Assembly: GCF_009925085.1 (NCBI RefSeq) | Contig: NZ_JAABNR010000010.1 | Location: forward strand, 1 to 64,000 | Reading direction: 5' to 3' | DNA: 64,000 bases | Origin: Stagnihabitans tardus | GTDB taxonomy: Bacteria > Pseudomonadota > Alphaproteobacteria > Rhodobacterales > Rhodobacteraceae | Shown: piece by piece, positions 28,107 to 36,420 of the stretch | How the letters are laid out: each line of letters starts with the position of its first letter | Position numbering within the stretch: the stretch's first letter is position 1 | Position numbers and translations under genes: made by a program | The notes under the pieces: generated by a model | Seen by the model: only the letters and a program-made list of their open reading frames with translations | The model's database searches: none | What the model was told of the DNA's origin: nothing

Positions 28107-29108
28107 ATGGCCAAGATCGAACTGAAGAACGTCAAGAAATCCTACGGCGCGGTGGATGTCATCAAGGGCATCGACCTGACCATCGAAAAGGGCGAGTTCA
28201 TGGTCTTCGTCGGGCCCTCGGGCTGCGGCAAGTCGACCCTCTTGCGCCTGGTCTCGGGGCTGGAAGACATCACCACGGGCGACATGCTCTTTGACGGCGA
28301 GCGGGTGAACGACATCCTGCCCTCGGAGCGCGGCATCGCCATGGTGTTCCAGAGCTATGCGCTTTATCCGCATATGAAGGTCTATGACAACATGGCCTTC
28401 GGGATGAAGCTGGCGAAATCCTCGAAGGAGGAGATCGACAAGCGCGTGCGCGAGGCGGCAAAGCTCTTGCAGATCGAGCATCTCCTGGACCGTCTGCCCA
28501 AGCAGCTTTCGGGCGGGCAGCGTCAGCGGGTGGCGATCGGGCGGGCCATCACGCGCGATCCGCGGGTCTTCCTGTTCGACGAGCCGCTGTCGAACCTGGA
28601 TGCTGCTCTGCGGGTGCAGACCCGGTTGGAAATCGCCAAGCTGCATCACCAGATGGGCAATGTGACGATGATCTACGTCACCCATGACCAGGTCGAGGCC
28701 ATGACCCTGGCCGACCGCATCGCCGTCTTGCGCGATGGGCGGCTGGAGCAGGTGGGCACGCCGACCGAGCTTTATGAGCGGCCCAATTCGCTCTTTGTGG
28801 CGGGCTTCATCGGCAGCCCGAAGATGAACTTCCTGACCGGTCCCTTCGCCGCCGCACATGGCTGCGAGACCCTGGGCATAAGGTCGGAACATGTCGTCCT
28901 GGGCGAGGATCAGCCCTGGGCGGGCGAGGTCCTGCATGTCGAGGACCTCGGGAGCGACCATTTCCTGTTCATCGAGCTGGGCGCCTCGGAGCCCTTGATC
29001 TGCCGCCGCCCGGGCAAGACCGATATCGCGCTTGGCACGAAAGTGAAGGTCGGCCCGCATCCGGACCACTTGCATCGCTTTGACAAGGATGGGAAGCCTC
29101 TGCGCTGA
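28107..29108 (+). CDS. thuK: ABC sugar importer ATPase, MalK/UgpC type
   Basis: 333-residue ATPase that energises ThuEFG. Walker [11 protein letters not shown]-loop [21 protein letters not shown], signature [14 protein letters not shown], Walker [14 protein letters not shown], switch His in YVTHDQVEA, then a C-terminal TOBE-like regulatory domain ([13 protein letters not shown]...). A strong hairpin with a family 2 tail follows and separates it from thuA. Confidence 0.9.
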   Translation: MAKIELKNVKKSYGAVDVIKGIDLTIEKGEFMVFVGPSGCGKSTLLRLVSGLEDITTGDMLFDGERVNDILPSERGIAMVFQSYALYPHMKVYDNMAFGMKLAKSSKEEIDKRVREAAKLLQIEHLLDRLPKQLSGGQRQRVAIGRAITRDPRVFLFDEPLSNLDAALRVQTRLEIAKLHHQMGNVTMIYVTHDQVEAMTLADRIAVLRDGRLEQVGTPTELYERPNSLFVAGFIGSPKMNFLTGPFAAAHGCETLGIRSEHVVLGEDQPWAGEVLHVEDLGSDHFLFIELGASEPLICRRPGKTDIALGTKVKVGPHPDHLHRFDKDGKPLR

Positions 29109-29110
29109 CC

Positions 29111-29169
29111 CCCCCGGGGAGGGCGCTGCCCTCCCCGGACCCCACCCGGGATATTTATGAAAAGATGAA
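29111..29169 (+). repeat. Intergenic element family 2, copy e (thuK-thuA gap)
   Basis: CCGGGGAGGGC-GCT-GCCCTCCCCGG (29114-29138), then CCCGGGATATTTATG and AAAAGATGAAA. It lies inside the operon, so it may lower thuAB expression relative to the transporter genes. Confidence 0.75.
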
Positions 29170-29204
29170 ATGGGGGGCGGTCCCCCATTCGAGAGGAAAC
29201 GAAG

Positions 29205-29990
29205 ATGGCTATTCGCGTCACCGTCTGGGGCGAGAACGTTCACGAGCAGAAGAACAAGGTCGTGGCGGGGGTCTATCCCCTGACCATGCATGGCACGATT
29301 GCCGGGTTCCTCAACAAGGAAGAGGGGATCACGGCGTCCTCCGTGACCTTGCAGGACCCTGAGCATGGCATGACCGAGGCCAAGCTGGCCGAGACGGATG
29401 TGCTGATCTGGTGGGGCCATGCGGCCCATGGCCAGGTTGATGACAAGATCGTCGAGCGGGTCTGTGACGCGGTCTGGGGCGGCATGGGGGTGATCTTCCT
29501 GCACTCCGCCCATTTCGCCAAGCCCTTCAAGCGGCTGATGGGCGCGCCCTGCAACCTGACCTGGCGTGAGGCCGGGGAACGGGAGCGTATCTGGGTCACC
29601 TCGCGCCAGCATCCGATCGCGCGCGGCCTGCCCGATCACTTCGAGCTGGAAACCGAGGAGATGTATGGCGAGCCCTTCGGCGTGCCGGAGCCCCTGGAGA
29701 CGGTCTTCATCTCCTGGTTCCAGGGCGGCGAGGTTTTCCGGTCTGGCCTGACCTATCGTCGTGGCGCGGGGAATATCTTCTACTTCCGCCCGGGGCACGA
29801 GACCTATCCGACCTATCACGATGCGAATGTGCAGAAGGTGATCGCGAACGGTGTGCGTTGGGCCTTCAACCCCGAGGCGCGGATCGCAAAGCCCAACGAT
29901 GCGCCGAACACCCCGGTCGACAAGGCGCTGGAGCCCATCGTGGAGCGCGGCCCCCGTCTGCACCATGACGGCGAAGAAGGGTTCAAGTGA
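29205..29990 (+). CDS. thuA: ThuA family trehalose-utilisation protein
   Basis: 261 residues of the ThuA fold (class I glutamine-amidotransferase-like). Motifs: VTVWGENVHEQ at the start, TDVLIWWGHAAHGQV, GGMGVIFLHSAHFAKPFKRLMG and NIFYFRPGHETYPTYH. In Sinorhizobium, ThuA and ThuB act together on 3-keto forms of trehalose and related disaccharides after import. The stop TGA overlaps the thuB ATG by one base. Confidence 0.88.
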   Translation: MAIRVTVWGENVHEQKNKVVAGVYPLTMHGTIAGFLNKEEGITASSVTLQDPEHGMTEAKLAETDVLIWWGHAAHGQVDDKIVERVCDAVWGGMGVIFLHSAHFAKPFKRLMGAPCNLTWREAGERERIWVTSRQHPIARGLPDHFELETEEMYGEPFGVPEPLETVFISWFQGGEVFRSGLTYRRGAGNIFYFRPGHETYPTYHDANVQKVIANGVRWAFNPEARIAKPNDAPNTPVDKALEPIVERGPRLHHDGEEGFK

Positions 29991-31036
29991 TGATCCGCAT
30001 CCTGATCATCGGCACCGGCGGCATGGCCAACAACCATGCCACCGAGTTCAACAAGATCGAAGGCGTCAAGGTTGTCGCGGGCGTCGATACGCGGCCCGAA
30101 CAGCTCAAGGCCTTTTGCGAGAAGCATGGGATCGAGCATGGCTTCGCTTCCCTCGCCGAGGCGCTCGCCTGGGGTGAGTTCGACGCGGTGACCAATGTGA
30201 CGCCGGATGCGGCCCATTATGCCACCACCATGCCGGTGCTGGCGGCGGGCAAGCATATCCTCTGCGAAAAGCCCCTGGCGACCAACGAGGCGCAGGCGGA
30301 CGAGATGGCTGCCGCCGCCGCCAAGGCGGGCGTCGTCAACATGGTCAACCTGTCCTACCGCAACGTCGCGGCGCTTCAGCAGGCGGCCAAGATGGTGCGC
30401 GAGGGCGCCATTGGCGAGATCCGGCATTTCGAGGCCAGCTACCTGCAATCCTGGCTCACCCAGCCTGCCTGGGGGCATTGGGACAAGGAGAGCCAGTGGC
30501 TCTGGCGGCTTTCGACCAAGCATGGGTCGAAGGGGGTTCTGGGCGATGTGGGCATCCATATCCTGGACTATGCGACCTTCATCGCGGGGCTTCCGGTGGA
30601 CGAGATCTCCTGTCGGCTCGCGACCTTCCACAAGGCGCCCGGAGACCAGATCGGCGAATATCCCTTGGATGCCAATGATAGTGCGACCATGCAGGTCGTC
30701 CTCGGCAACGGCGCGCTTGGCACCGTTGCGGCCACGCGCTTTGCCACCGGTCACCTGAACGACCTGCGGCTCAGGCTCTATGGCACCAAGGGCGGCATGG
30801 AAGTCCTGTGGGAGCGCAACGTCTCGACCCTGCGGGCCTGCCTTGGCGACCTGGAAAAGGCCGAGTGGCGCGAGGTCGAGGCGCCGGTCCTGGCCAATAT
30901 CTACCAGCGCTTCATCGCGGCCATCCGGGGCGAGGGCGCCGCCGATCCCGACTTCGCCCGGGGCGCGCAGCTGCAACAGATGCTGGACCGCGCCGAGCAA
31001 TCGGCGGCCAAAGGCGGGCTTTCGCTGAAAGTTTGA
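29990..31036 (+). CDS. thuB: ThuB-like Gfo/Idh/MocA oxidoreductase
   Basis: 348 residues with an N-terminal Rossmann fold (ILIIGTGGMANNHATEFNKI), the conserved CEKPLATNEAQ motif carrying the catalytic Lys, and the Gfo/Idh/MocA C-terminal sheet (DVGIHILDYATFI). It should oxidise the 3-position of an imported disaccharide with NAD. It is coupled to thuA; a GTG one codon upstream is the alternative start. A GC-rich palindrome follows and probably ends the operon. Confidence 0.88.
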   Translation: MIRILIIGTGGMANNHATEFNKIEGVKVVAGVDTRPEQLKAFCEKHGIEHGFASLAEALAWGEFDAVTNVTPDAAHYATTMPVLAAGKHILCEKPLATNEAQADEMAAAAAKAGVVNMVNLSYRNVAALQQAAKMVREGAIGEIRHFEASYLQSWLTQPAWGHWDKESQWLWRLSTKHGSKGVLGDVGIHILDYATFIAGLPVDEISCRLATFHKAPGDQIGEYPLDANDSATMQVVLGNGALGTVAATRFATGHLNDLRLRLYGTKGGMEVLWERNVSTLRACLGDLEKAEWREVEAPVLANIYQRFIAAIRGEGAADPDFARGAQLQQMLDRAEQSAAKGGLSLKV

Positions 31037-31044
31037 CGCAGATC

Positions 31045-31067
31045 ATGGCGGCCCCCGGGGCCGCCAT
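31045..31067 (+). terminator. GC-rich palindrome ending the thu operon
   Basis: ATGGCGGCCCC, one C, then GGGGCCGCCAT: 11-base perfectly complementary arms eight bases after thuB. There is no T-run, so it may be Rho-assisted or a 3' stabiliser. Confidence 0.55.
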
Positions 31068-31106
31068 GTCATGCAAGGCCGACCGCGCCTCTGCATGGAG
31101 GCAGAA

Positions 31107-31295
31107 ATGCTTCGTTTGACAATGATGCTCTATTCGCTGATCGGCACGACACTGGCCGGGACGATCATGGTGGCCGCCTTGACCATGGGGCAGGTGACGG
31201 CCCAGGCGCTGATCGGCTCAGCCGTTCTGGGCTTTGTCCTCGGCCTTCCGGTCAGTTGGCTGGTCGCACGCGCAATCCTGAACCGCGAGACCTGA
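31107..31295 (+). CDS. Small two-helix membrane protein ('CTP synthetase'-mislabelled family)
   Basis: 62 residues starting MLRLTMMLYSLIGTTLAGTIMVAALTMG, with a second helix ALIGSAVLGFVLGLPVSWLVARAIL. GGAGG precedes the ATG at 31107. Proteins of this pattern are widespread in Rhodobacteraceae and I recall them being labelled CTP synthetase by mistake; they lack every feature of that enzyme. The function is unknown. Confidence 0.7.
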   Translation: MLRLTMMLYSLIGTTLAGTIMVAALTMGQVTAQALIGSAVLGFVLGLPVSWLVARAILNRET

Positions 31296-31353
31296 AAAGG
31301 CTGGACATTCCGCCGGGCTCTGGCTTTCCTGCGGCGAAACGGAGGGAGTAACC

Positions 31354-31836
31354 ATGGTTCAGGGCTATTCGCGGCTTCAGATCATCCTGCACTGGGTCGT
31401 TGGCGTGCTGATCCTGTATCAGCTCTTGATGGGCGAGGACATGAAGCCGCTCTGGGACGAGTTGCAGCGCAATGGCAGCTATACGATGACGCTGGGCGGG
31501 CTCTTGCATATCCTCTTCGGCGTGCTGATCCTGGCGCTGGTCCTGTGGCGCCTGGTGCTGCGGCTGACCCGCGGCGTGCCAGATGCGCCCGATTCCACCC
31601 CGGCGATGGAGACGGCGGCCAAGATCGGTCACCTGGCGATCTATGCGCTGATGATCGGCCTGCCGGTCACCGGGCTCTTGGCCTTTTTCGCGGGCATCGA
31701 CATCTTGGCCGAGCTGCACGAGGGGCCGCTGAAGGCGCTGTTGTGGGTGCTGATCCTGGGCCATGTCGTCATGGCGCTCTATCACCAGTTCGTGCTGAAG
31801 GACGGGCTTCTGGACCGGATGCGGACGCCGCGCTAG
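31354..31836 (+). CDS. Cytochrome b561 family membrane protein
   Basis: 160 residues, four transmembrane helices. It has the family start YSRLQIILHWVVGVLILYQLLMG with a heme-ligand His, a second His in LGGLLHILFGVLILALVLWRLVLRLTRGVP, IGHLAIYALMIGLPVTG and the C-terminal LLWVLILGHVVMALYHQFVLKDG. Such di-heme proteins pass electrons from quinol to periplasmic partners. The stop overlaps the convergent esterase gene by four bases. Confidence 0.88.
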   Translation: MVQGYSRLQIILHWVVGVLILYQLLMGEDMKPLWDELQRNGSYTMTLGGLLHILFGVLILALVLWRLVLRLTRGVPDAPDSTPAMETAAKIGHLAIYALMIGLPVTGLLAFFAGIDILAELHEGPLKALLWVLILGHVVMALYHQFVLKDGLLDRMRTPR

Positions 31837-32603
31837 GCCGACAAGAACACCCGGACCGTCTCTTCGAATTCGCGGGGCTTGTCGGCATGCAGCCAATGGC
31901 CCGCGCCGGGAAGCTTGGCGAAGCGTGCCTTGGGGAACTGGGCGCGGATGGCGTCGCGGTATTCGGGGCGGACGTAGTGGCTCTCCGAGCCTGACAGGAA
32001 GAGCGTCGGGCCGGGGAAGGCGCCAGGCGTGCCGGGCCAGCCGATGATCTTGTCCATCTCGGCCTCCAGCACGTCATGGTTCAGCCGCCACTCGGGCGGG
32101 TTGGCCTTCAGGTCCAGGGATTGCAGGAAGAAGGCCCGCAGCGCGGGGTCGGGCTCGACCAGGGCGAGGCGGCGGTCGGCCTCCAGCCGCGAGGTCAGGC
32201 CGGTCAGGTCCAGCCCGCGCATCGCGGCGATATGGCCGCTTTGGTCATGGGTATAGGCGACCGGGGCGATATCAGCCACGACCAGGCGGCGGACCAGCTC
32301 GGGCCGCGTCAGGGCTAGTTGCATGGCGGCCTTGCCGCCCATGGAATGGCCCAGAAGATCGACCGGGGCACCCAGCGCCTCGATGACCTCGGCCAGGTCC
32401 TCCCCCATGTCTTCATAGCTGTTGGTGGGAAAGCGCGGGCTGGACCCGTGATTCCTCTGATCCACCGTCACCACGTCGCGCGGCCCCGCCAGGTTCCGCG
32501 CAATCGCCCCCCAGTTGCGCGCCGACCCGAAAAGCCCATGCACGATCAGCAAGGTCGGCAGGCTGGGCGTCTCTTTTGCGGGATGAAGCACCTGGTTCAG
32601 CAT
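31833..32603 (-). CDS. Alpha/beta-hydrolase, YbfF-like esterase
   Basis: 256 residues. The nucleophile elbow is GHSMGG (in DLLGHSMGGKAAM), the oxyanion region is VHGLFGSARNWG, and the catalytic His is in GAGHWLHADKP. The pattern DQRNHGSSP matches YbfF/ABHD11-type acyl esterases that cleave short acyl or acyl-CoA esters. It converges on the cytochrome b561 gene with a four-base overlap. Confidence 0.87.
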   Translation of the reverse strand: MLNQVLHPAKETPSLPTLLIVHGLFGSARNWGAIARNLAGPRDVVTVDQRNHGSSPRFPTNSYEDMGEDLAEVIEALGAPVDLLGHSMGGKAAMQLALTRPELVRRLVVADIAPVAYTHDQSGHIAAMRGLDLTGLTSRLEADRRLALVEPDPALRAFFLQSLDLKANPPEWRLNHDVLEAEMDKIIGWPGTPGAFPGPTLFLSGSESHYVRPEYRDAIRAQFPKARFAKLPGAGHWLHADKPREFEETVRVFLSA

Positions 32604-32672
32604 TTTCGCCGTCTTCTCCTCGTTGAAATGCCCTTTTCTCAGGTCTAAGGATCAGGAGCAAGCGAGGGCAAG

Positions 32673-33041
32673 ATGAGCCGAACCACGATCACGCAGATGG
32701 CTGACCGCGTCTCGGGCCTGATGGCCGAGCGGCTGAAGATCAAGGGCAACCTGGAGACCCAGGTCAAGCGCGCCAAGCGCCAGCTCCCGCGCGAAGTCTT
32801 TGCGGCAGCGGAGGCCCTGGTCGAGGCCGTGCAGCTTTCGGCCAACCCCAAGTTCCTGCCGCGCATCGACCTCGAGGCCGTGTCGGTCGCCTATGACATC
32901 CTGGTCAAGCACTTGAACAGCGTGAACCGGGCCGAGCGGCGCAAGGGGATGGTCCTGGACATCGCCGCCCGCATCGCCTTTGCGGTCCTGGTCGTGGCGG
33001 TCCTTTGGGTCGCGGCGCTTTATTGGCGCGGGCATATTTAA
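32673..33041 (+). CDS. Hypothetical protein with C-terminal membrane anchor
   Basis: 122 residues: a charged helical N-terminal region (KGNLETQVKRAKRQLPREVFAAAEALVEAVQ) and one C-terminal hydrophobic helix (IAFAVLVVAVLWVAALYWRG) that would anchor it in the membrane with a large cytoplasmic part. I do not recognise a family. Its stop lies within the -35 box of the downstream tetR promoter. Confidence 0.7.
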   Translation: MSRTTITQMADRVSGLMAERLKIKGNLETQVKRAKRQLPREVFAAAEALVEAVQLSANPKFLPRIDLEAVSVAYDILVKHLNSVNRAERRKGMVLDIAARIAFAVLVVAVLWVAALYWRGHI

Positions 33042-33065
33042 GCCTGGGCCGGGGCATGCTATCCT
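33037..33065 (+). promoter_or_regulatory. Predicted tetR promoter
   Basis: TTTAAG (33037-33042), 17-base spacer, TATCCT (33060-33065). The TetR palindrome at 33064-33078 overlaps the end of the -10 box and the expected transcription start. Confidence 0.55.
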
Positions 33066-33078
33066 GAACGCCGTTCAA
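33064..33078. promoter_or_regulatory. TetR operator O1 (autoregulatory)
   Basis: CTGAACGCCGTTCAA; the symmetric core TGAACG-N-CGTTCA is shared with three sites at 33696-33767. Confidence 0.8.
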
Positions 33079-33087
33079 GGAGGCCCC

Positions 33088-33699
33088 ATGTCGAAAGTCG
33101 AAGCCCCATCCAAAGTGGAAGGTCGCCGCGCCGAGCTGCGCGAGACCCTTGTGGCCCTGGCCGAGGCGCAGATCGTTCAGGGTGGCATGTCCAGCGTCAA
33201 GGCGCGCGACCTTGCGGGCAAGGCCGGTTGCGCGGTGGGTGCGATCTACAACGTCTTCCCCGACATGACCGCGCTGATCATGGCGGTGAACCTCCGGACC
33301 TTCCTGCGAATCGGGGTCGAGGTGGCGGGGGCGGTGGTTGGCCATGAGGCCCTGGCCCCCGAGCGGCGGCTGGTCCTCTTGGCCCGCGCCTATCTGCGCT
33401 TTGCCGATCAGAACCACCACCTGTGGAAGGCGCTCTTCGACCTGGAGATGCCGCGCGATTCCGATGTGCCGCCGGCCTACAACCAGGCGCTGGAAGAGCT
33501 TTTCGACCACATCGCCCGCCCGGTCTCCGAGCTTTTTCAAGAGCTTGATCCGGATGGCGTGCAGTTGATGGCCCGGACGCTGTTTTCCTCGGTCCATGGC
33601 ATCGTCTCTTTGGGGCTGCAGAACCGGCTCTCGGGCGTGCCGCTGGAGCGGGTCGAGGCGATGATCGAGGCCCTGCTGCTGCGCGTTGCAAAAACTTGA
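33088..33699 (+). CDS. TetR/AcrR regulator with WHG-type C-terminal domain
   Basis: 203 residues. The N-terminal helix-turn-helix is SSVKARDLAGKAGCAVGAIYNVFPDMTALIMAVN. The C-terminal part has the W...HG features of the WHG effector domain (LWKALFDLEMP and VHGIVSLGL). AGGAGG precedes the ATG. A TGAACGCCGTTCA palindrome overlaps its promoter and three related palindromes lie before the next gene, so it very likely represses itself and the pspA-like operon. The inducing signal is unknown. Confidence 0.88.
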   Translation: MSKVEAPSKVEGRRAELRETLVALAEAQIVQGGMSSVKARDLAGKAGCAVGAIYNVFPDMTALIMAVNLRTFLRIGVEVAGAVVGHEALAPERRLVLLARAYLRFADQNHHLWKALFDLEMPRDSDVPPAYNQALEELFDHIARPVSELFQELDPDGVQLMARTLFSSVHGIVSLGLQNRLSGVPLERVEAMIEALLLRVAKT

Positions 33700-33710
33700 A
33701 CGCCGTTCAA
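33696..33710. promoter_or_regulatory. TetR operator O2
   Basis: TTGAACGCCGTTCAA, 15 bp, overlapping the tetR stop codon. Centre-to-centre distance to O3 is 23 bp. Confidence 0.85.
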
Positions 33711-33718
33711 TAAATATC

Positions 33719-33733
33719 TTGAACGGCGTTCAA
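33719..33733. promoter_or_regulatory. TetR operator O3
   Basis: TTGAACGGCGTTCAA; its first six bases, TTGAAC, also serve as the predicted -35 box of the pspA-like gene. Confidence 0.85.
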
Positions 33734-33746
33734 ACTCTGCTACAAA
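33719..33746 (+). promoter_or_regulatory. Predicted promoter of the pspA-like operon
   Basis: TTGAAC (33719-33724), 16-base spacer, TACAAA (33741-33746). The predicted start near 33753 falls in operator O4. Confidence 0.6.
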
Positions 33747-33752
33747 GATCCC

Positions 33753-33767
33753 ATGAACAGCGTTCAT
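33753..33767. promoter_or_regulatory. TetR operator O4
   Basis: ATGAACAGCGTTCAT, 34 bp from O3 centre to centre, at the expected transcription start and just before the GGAGG of the pspA-like gene. Confidence 0.75.
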
Positions 33768-33777
33768 GGAGGGTCGA

Positions 33778-34464
33778 ATGTTCGGAACACTGAGGACTTT
33801 GTGGGCTGGGGCCGAAGCGCGGGCGGAAGAAAAACTGCGTCAGACCTATGCGGTCGAGCTGATCGACCAGAAAATCCGCGAGGCAGAAGAAGCGCTGCGC
33901 CAGGCCAAGTCCGTGCTGGCCAGCCTGATCCTGCGCGAGCGGGCCGAGGCCAAGGGGCTGGCCGTGCTGGAGAGCCGCTTGGCCGATTTGACCTCGCGGG
34001 CCATGGCGGCCCTGGCTGCGGGCCGTGAGGACCTGGGCCTTCAGGCGGCCGAGGCCATGGCGGCCCTGGAGAACGAGGCGCAAATGCGGCGTGAGACGCG
34101 GAGCCGGCTCGAGGCCCGCATCCTGCGGCTGCAGGAAAGCGTGGCGGCGAGCCATCGCAAGATCATCGACCTGCGCCAGGGCGCGGTCTCGGCCCGGGCT
34201 TACCGCGACGAGCAGGGCTTGCAGGCGAAGCTCCGGGCGGGGCGTGGGGGCCCCGGCGCGATGGAGGAGGCCGAGACGCTGATCGCCCAAGTCCTGGGCC
34301 GCGAGGACCGGTTTGAGGAGGCGGAAGTGCTGGCCGAGATCGACCGCGGTCTCTCGGGCGCGCATGTGGCGGAACAGATGGCGGCGGCGGGCTTTGGACC
34401 GGCGCTGAAGGTGACGGGCGCCGAGGTCATGGCGCGGTTGAAATCGCAGGGCAACGCGGCCTGA
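33778..34464 (+). CDS. PspA/IM30 family protein
   Basis: 228 residues, almost entirely helical and charged, as in PspA/IM30 (ESCRT-III-like) membrane-stress proteins: FGTLRTLWAGAEARAEEKLRQTYAVELIDQKIREAEEAL at the start, then long coiled-coil segments (about 25-150). The usual PspA central kink sequences are loosely kept and the protein seems closer to the YjfJ branch. It would act at the cytoplasmic face of the inner membrane. The ATG at 33778 follows GGAGG. It is transcribed with the YiaAB gene and probably repressed by the adjacent TetR. Confidence 0.85.
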   Translation: MFGTLRTLWAGAEARAEEKLRQTYAVELIDQKIREAEEALRQAKSVLASLILRERAEAKGLAVLESRLADLTSRAMAALAAGREDLGLQAAEAMAALENEAQMRRETRSRLEARILRLQESVAASHRKIIDLRQGAVSARAYRDEQGLQAKLRAGRGGPGAMEEAETLIAQVLGREDRFEEAEVLAEIDRGLSGAHVAEQMAAAGFGPALKVTGAEVMARLKSQGNAA

Positions 34465-34488
34465 GCCGCCAAAGGATGAGGGATTATC

Positions 34489-34758
34489 ATGAAGAACGAT
34501 AATGGGCTGATCATCAACCTGAACCTGGGCGGCGTCGTCGTGGCCTATGTGCTTCTGGGGATTTCACTGTGGCTCTCGACCGAGGTGCCGCTGGCCACCA
34601 AGGGATACTGGGGCATGGGGGTCATGCTCTTGACCATCAGCCTGATCAACGTGGTCAAGTACCGGATGGATGCCAAGCTTTTCGACGACCGCATCCGGCT
34701 GATCGAAGAGGCCAAGAACGAGCGCATGCTGGCGGAATTCGTGGGCGAGAAGAAGTGA
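34489..34758 (+). CDS. YiaA/YiaB-type two-helix inner-membrane protein
   Basis: 89 residues with two helices (GGVVVAYVLLGISLWLSTE and GYWGMGVMLLTISLINVVKYRMDAK) matching the YiaAB two-helix domain, then a charged tail (LFDDRIRLIEEAKNERMLAEFV). It starts 24 bases after the PspA-like gene. The pairing of a PspA-like coiled coil with a two-helix membrane protein suggests a membrane-stress module. Confidence 0.8.
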   Translation: MKNDNGLIINLNLGGVVVAYVLLGISLWLSTEVPLATKGYWGMGVMLLTISLINVVKYRMDAKLFDDRIRLIEEAKNERMLAEFVGEKK

Positions 34759-34813
34759 CGGGCCGAGGGCCAGCGCCGCAGGGAACCTGCGGGGCTGACG
34801 CCTTCGGCGGAAG

Positions 34814-34902
34814 CGGGGGCTGCCGCCCCCGCACCCCCGCCCGGGGGAGGGGCACGCCCCTCCCCCGGACCCCCTCCGTGGATATTTGTGAAAAGATGAA
34901 AT
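34814..34902 (+). repeat. Intergenic element family 2, copy f
   Basis: GCGGGGGC-TGCC-GCCCCCGC and GGGGGAGGGGC-AC-GCCCCTCCCCC hairpins, then CCGTGGATATTTGTG and AAAAGATGAAA. It is placed 3' of the YiaAB gene and directed with it. Confidence 0.75.
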
Positions 34903-34906
34903 GGGG

Positions 34907-34937
34907 AAGGGGCTGGCGGTTGGGCCAGCCCCTTTTT
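34907..34937 (+). terminator. Rho-independent terminator between convergent yiaAB-like gene and glyA
   Basis: GGGGCTGGC (34909-34917) and GCCAGCCCC (34924-34932), loop GGTTGG, followed by TTTTT. It is strongest for plus-strand transcripts; glyA stops 18 bases beyond. Confidence 0.85.
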
Positions 34938-34954
34938 GTCACTGCGTTCCGGGG

Positions 34955-36232
34955 TCAGAGGCCGGGGTAGAGGGGGAACTTCTGGCAGAGTGCCTCGACC
35001 TTGGCTTTGACGGCGGCTTCGACATGGGCATTGCCCTCTTCGCCATTGGCGGCCAGGCCGTCGACGACCTCGACGATCCACTGGCCGATCTGGCGGAATT
35101 CGGCCTCACCGAAGCCGCGCGTCGTGCCTGCGGGGGTGCCGAGGCGCACGCCCGAGGTGATGGTGGGCTTTTCCGGGTCGAAGGGGATGCCGTTCTTGTT
35201 GCAGGTGATATGGGCGCGGCCGAGGGCCTTCTCTGTCGCATTGCCCTTCACGCCTTTCGGGCGCAGGTCCACCAGCATGACATGGGTATCGGTGCCGCCG
35301 GTGACGATATCGAGGCCGCCCTTCATCAGCTGGTCGGCCAGGGCCTGGGCGTTCTTGATCACCTGGGCGGCATAGGCCTTGAACTCGGGGCGCAGGGCCT
35401 CGCCGAAAGCCACGGCCTTGGCCGCGATCACATGCATCAGGGGGCCGCCCTGGATGCCCGGGAAGATGGCGGAGTTGATCTTCTTGGCGATCTCTTCCGA
35501 GTTCGTCAGGATCATCCCGCCACGGGGTCCGCGCAGGGTCTTGTGGGTCGTGGTCGTCGCCACATCGGCATAGGGGAAGGGCGAGGGATGCACGCCGCCG
35601 GCCACCAGGCCTGCGAAGTGGGCCATGTCCACCATCAGGTAAGCGCCCACCTTGTCGGCAATCGCGCGGAAGCGGGCGAAGTCGATCTGACGCGGCACGG
35701 CGGAGCCACCGGCGATGATCAGCTTGGGCTGATGCTCGACGGCCAGCGCCTCGACCTGGTCATAGTCGATCAGGTTGTCCTGTTGACGGACACCGTACTG
35801 GATCGCGTTGAACCACTTGCCCGACTGGTTCGGAGCCGCGCCATGGGTCAGGTGACCGCCCGAGGCCAGGTTCATGCCCAGGATCGTATCGCCGGGCTTG
35901 ATCAGCGCGGTAAACACGCCCTGGTTGGCCTGGGAGCCCGAGTTCGGCTGGACGTTCGCGTAAGCCACGCCAAACAGCGCACAGGCCCGGTCGATGGCCA
36001 GCTGCTCGGCCACGTCCACGAACTGGCAGCCGCCGTAATAGCGCTTGCCCGGGTAGCCCTCGGCGTATTTGTTCGTCATGACGGAGCCCTGGGCCTCCAT
36101 CACGGCGCGGGAGACGATGTTTTCCGAGGCGATCAGCTCGATCTCGTCGCGCTGACGGCCGAGTTCATCGGTGATCGAGCCGAAAAGCTCGGGGTCACGG
36201 GTCGCAAGGCTTTCGGTGAAGAAATTCGACAT
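34955..36232 (-). CDS. glyA: Serine hydroxymethyltransferase
   Basis: PLP enzyme that converts serine + tetrahydrofolate to glycine + methylene-tetrahydrofolate. 425 residues with [39 protein letters not shown] near the N terminus, the PLP lysine in [14 protein letters not shown], and [16 protein letters not shown] precedes the ATG at 36232. The region upstream, shared with nadK, contains a perfect 20-bp palindrome that on the glyA side reads as a hairpin followed by a T-run. Confidence 0.97.
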   Translation of the reverse strand: MSNFFTESLATRDPELFGSITDELGRQRDEIELIASENIVSRAVMEAQGSVMTNKYAEGYPGKRYYGGCQFVDVAEQLAIDRACALFGVAYANVQPNSGSQANQGVFTALIKPGDTILGMNLASGGHLTHGAAPNQSGKWFNAIQYGVRQQDNLIDYDQVEALAVEHQPKLIIAGGSAVPRQIDFARFRAIADKVGAYLMVDMAHFAGLVAGGVHPSPFPYADVATTTTHKTLRGPRGGMILTNSEEIAKKINSAIFPGIQGGPLMHVIAAKAVAFGEALRPEFKAYAAQVIKNAQALADQLMKGGLDIVTGGTDTHVMLVDLRPKGVKGNATEKALGRAHITCNKNGIPFDPEKPTITSGVRLGTPAGTTRGFGEAEFRQIGQWIVEVVDGLAANGEEGNAHVEAAVKAKVEALCQKFPLYPGL

Positions 36233-36321
36233 GGGTTTCTCCTGCTGGTTGGCGCCATTTAGACGCAACTGGGCGACAGGGACAGGCAGAAAAACGACAG
36301 GTTTCGCCACAAGCGCGAAAA

Positions 36322-36341
36322 AAGTTTCCGATCGGAAACTT
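36322..36341. promoter_or_regulatory. Perfect 20-bp palindrome between glyA and nadK
   Basis: AAGTTTCCGATCGGAAACTT. On the minus strand it is followed by TTTT, so it could be an attenuator in the glyA leader, about 90 bases before the start codon. As DNA it would be a good operator near the nadK promoter (TAAGAT at 36346-36351). A smaller inverted repeat, TTTCGC (36302-36307) with GCGAAA (36315-36320), adjoins it. Confidence 0.65.
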
Positions 36342-36420
36342 CCTTTAAGATGCGACCGAATTTCTCCGGGGGGGTTGAGTTCCGCCACTCCCCGGTCAAG
36401 ATGGCGGCCGGAGGAACACC

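Noticed and set aside
27162-29966. Very long open frame on the minus strand opposite thuFGKA
   Set aside because: A GC-rich shadow frame. The plus strand here encodes clear ABC transporter and ThuA proteins; the antisense translation is Arg/His/Gln-rich with no family motif.
31107-31295. CTP synthetase annotation for the 62-residue protein
   Set aside because: It is a two-helix membrane protein with none of the CTP synthetase domains; the name appears to be a propagated error.
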